Assembly (NCBI RefSeq): GCF_002556635.1
Contig: NZ_MWMO01000014.1
Coordinates: forward strand, 1 to 64,000
DNA from: Novosphingobium sp. PC22D
GTDB taxonomy: Bacteria; Pseudomonadota; Alphaproteobacteria; Sphingomonadales; Sphingomonadaceae
Direction: 5' to 3'
DNA: 64,000 bases
Shown piece by piece: positions 62,583 to 64,000 of the stretch. The notes under the pieces were generated by a model that saw nothing but the letters and a program-made list of their open reading frames with translations, did no database searches and was not told where the DNA came from. Position 1 is the first letter of the stretch; every line of letters begins with the position of its first letter. Position numbers and translations under genes: made by a program.

Positions 62583-63626
62583 ATGGCGAGCCTCCCGATT
62601 TCAGACCTCAACGATCGCGCTCGCGAAGTCTTCCGGCTCGTGGTCGAGGGCTATCTCAGCACTGGGCAGCCGGTCGGCTCGAAGGCGCTCGCGGGCGGGG
62701 GCGGGCTCAATCTTTCGCCCGCCTCGATCCGCTCCGTGCTCGCGGACCTTGAACGTATCGGCCTGCTCGCGGCGCCGCATACCAGCGCCGGGCGGATGCC
62801 GACCGAGTCCGGCCTCCGACTCTTCGTCGATGGAATGATGCAGGTGGCCGAGCCCACCAAGGAAGAGCGCGCGGTCATCGAAAGCCGCCTGTCGGAGCCC
62901 GGCCCCATCGAGGCGGCGCTCGAAGCGACCAGCGCGATCCTGTCCGATCTTTCGGCCTGCGCGGGCGTCGTGATGGTGCCCCGGCGCGAATCGCGCATCT
63001 CGCAGCTCTCGCTCGTGCCGATCTCGGACAACCGGGTGCTCGCGGTGCTGGTCGGGTCGGACGGGTCGGTGGAAAACCGGATCGTCGAACTCTCCGGCCC
63101 GCCGCGTTCCGGCGCGCTCGAGGAAGCCTCGAACTACATCACCGCCCATCTTTCCGGCAAGACGCTGGTCGAGGCCGCGCGGGCGATGCACGCGGATCTC
63201 ACCTCGGGCCGCTCGGCGCTGGACTCGGCGAGCAGCGATCTCGTCGCGCGCGGCCTCGCGGTGTGGAGCGAGGACGCGGCCAATCGCCCCGTGCTGATCG
63301 TGCGCGGGCAGGCCAACCTGCTCGACGAATCGGCGATTTCAGACATCGAGCGCGTACGCTCGCTGATCGAGGATCTCGAAAGCAAGCAGTCGATCGCGGA
63401 ACTGCTCGACCTCGCGCGCGAGGCCCGTTCGGCGCGGATATTCATCGGATCGGAGAACCGCCTCTTCGCGCTTTCGGGCTCGTCGGTGATCGCCTCGCCG
63501 TTCCACGACCGCAACGGCAGCGTCGTCGGCGTGGTGGGGGTTATCGGGCCGACGCGGTTGAATTATGCGCGAGTCGTCCCCATGGTGGACTACACCGCCC
63601 AGAGCCTGGGCAAGCTCATTGGATAG
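62583..63626 (+). CDS. hrcA: Heat-inducible repressor HrcA
   Basis: A 347-residue repressor of heat-shock operons. The N-terminal winged helix has VEGYLSTGQPVGSKAL and LSPASIRSVLADLERIGLLAAPHTSAGRMPTESGLR. The C-terminal domain ends with IGSENRL and GVVGVIGPTRLNYARVVPMVDYTAQ. HrcA binds CIRCE (TTAGCACTC-N9-GAGTGCTAA) elsewhere. Its gene is followed by grpE 16 bp downstream, the usual pairing. Confidence 0.96.
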   Translation: MASLPISDLNDRAREVFRLVVEGYLSTGQPVGSKALAGGGGLNLSPASIRSVLADLERIGLLAAPHTSAGRMPTESGLRLFVDGMMQVAEPTKEERAVIESRLSEPGPIEAALEATSAILSDLSACAGVVMVPRRESRISQLSLVPISDNRVLAVLVGSDGSVENRIVELSGPPRSGALEEASNYITAHLSGKTLVEAARAMHADLTSGRSALDSASSDLVARGLAVWSEDAANRPVLIVRGQANLLDESAISDIERVRSLIEDLESKQSIAELLDLAREARSARIFIGSENRLFALSGSSVIASPFHDRNGSVVGVVGVIGPTRLNYARVVPMVDYTAQSLGKLIG

Positions 63627-63642
63627 CTGGAATTCGCAGGAA

Positions 63643-64000
63643 ATGACCGAAAACAAGACGCAGCCGCAGGACGATCCGGCGGTCGCCGAGGAATTGAAGG
63701 GCGTCCCCGAGGATCTCATCGAGGAAACCACCACCGCCGAGATCGGCGGCGAGCTCGAGCGCCTCAAGGAAGAACTCGAGAAAACGAAGCAGGACGTGCT
63801 CTACGCACGCGCCGAAACGCAGAACGTGCGTCGCCGCCTCGAGAAGGACATCGCCGATGCGCGCACCTATGCCGCGACCGGCTTCGCGCGTGATATCCTC
63901 TCGGTCGCCGACAATCTCTCCCGGGCGCTGACCGCGATTCCCGACGAGATGCGCGAGGACGAGAAGATGAAGGGCCTCGTCGCCGGGATCGAGGCGACGG
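63643..64000 (+). CDS. grpE: Nucleotide exchange factor GrpE (start only)
   Basis: The start and about 119 residues are visible before the window ends. ATG at 63643 has CAGGAA before it. There is an acidic N-terminus (MTENKTQPQDDPAVAEELKG) and the coiled coil with LKEELEKTKQDVLYARAETQNVRRRLEKD. FARDILSVADNLSRAL then marks the GrpE dimer head region. GrpE releases ADP from DnaK. The gene continues past the right edge. Confidence 0.95.
   Translation, partial: MTENKTQPQDDPAVAEELKGVPEDLIEETTTAEIGGELERLKEELEKTKQDVLYARAETQNVRRRLEKDIADARTYAATGFARDILSVADNLSRALTAIPDEMREDEKMKGLVAGIEAT

Overview
The window is a piece of high-GC alphaproteobacterial chromosome, most likely from the Sphingomonadales (Novosphingobium/Erythrobacteraceae type). 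This is inferred from gene content and order: mreBCD-mrdA-rodA next to a tRNA-Lys, a MutL carrying its own endonuclease motif, comF then hisI, rph-rdgB-hemW-xerC beside hrcA-grpE, and a palindromic repeat of a kind familiar from sphingomonads. It has no rRNA, no CRISPR array and no complete prophage.

Region A (about 1-11,300) is accessory DNA between the left edge and the 3' end of a tRNA-Lys. It looks like a small regulon for making, handling and exporting an amino-acid-like metabolite. Its parts are a PF10014-type 2-oxoglutarate/Fe dioxygenase with a cupin, an HCCA-isomerase-like protein, a PaaI thioesterase, an RBBP9-type hydrolase, a DJ-1/PfpI protein, two LysE exporters, an EamA exporter and a MocR (GntR-aminotransferase) regulator. 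The two divergent promoter regions (2257-2329 and 6601-6687) share a 16-bp site, ATTGAACC-N4-CAAT, that probably binds the MocR protein. The end of the region near the tRNA is decaying: an AraC gene with an in-frame amber codon, a TauE/SafE gene cut short, an IS3-type orfA remnant, and a low-GC gene whose 3' end runs into that remnant.

Region B (11,300-24,400) holds core genes: the cell-shape operon mreB-mreC-mreD-mrdA-rodA on the minus strand, divergent mutL, a lipoprotein, a glutaredoxin-MauE fusion, a DUF1206 membrane protein, ychF, a TPR lipoprotein and a short PEP-CTERM protein. The PEP-CTERM gene has a near-consensus sigma-54 promoter and an upstream palindrome.

Region C (24,400-41,600) covers pth-rplY, two tandem TraB/GumN proteins, glyQ-hydrolase-glyS, ppdK, a methyltransferase, comF, a probable 6S RNA, hisI, two small secreted proteins (one with calcium-loop-like repeats), and an MFS-cysK-dienelactone hydrolase operon, then a PilZ protein.

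Region D (41,600-64,000) covers tyrS, a DOMON-like protein with the NamZ muramidase, a VWA/MoxR pair separated by an AspH-type hydroxylase and two GFA proteins, a GT87-like membrane protein, a YjdF-like protein, a NYN protein, the palindromic repeat, parE, an LppC-like lipoprotein, rsmI-yraN-gshB-dedA, xerC-hemW-rdgB-rph, and hrcA with the start of grpE. Many gene pairs overlap by ATGA or GTGA, which suggests compact, translationally coupled operons.
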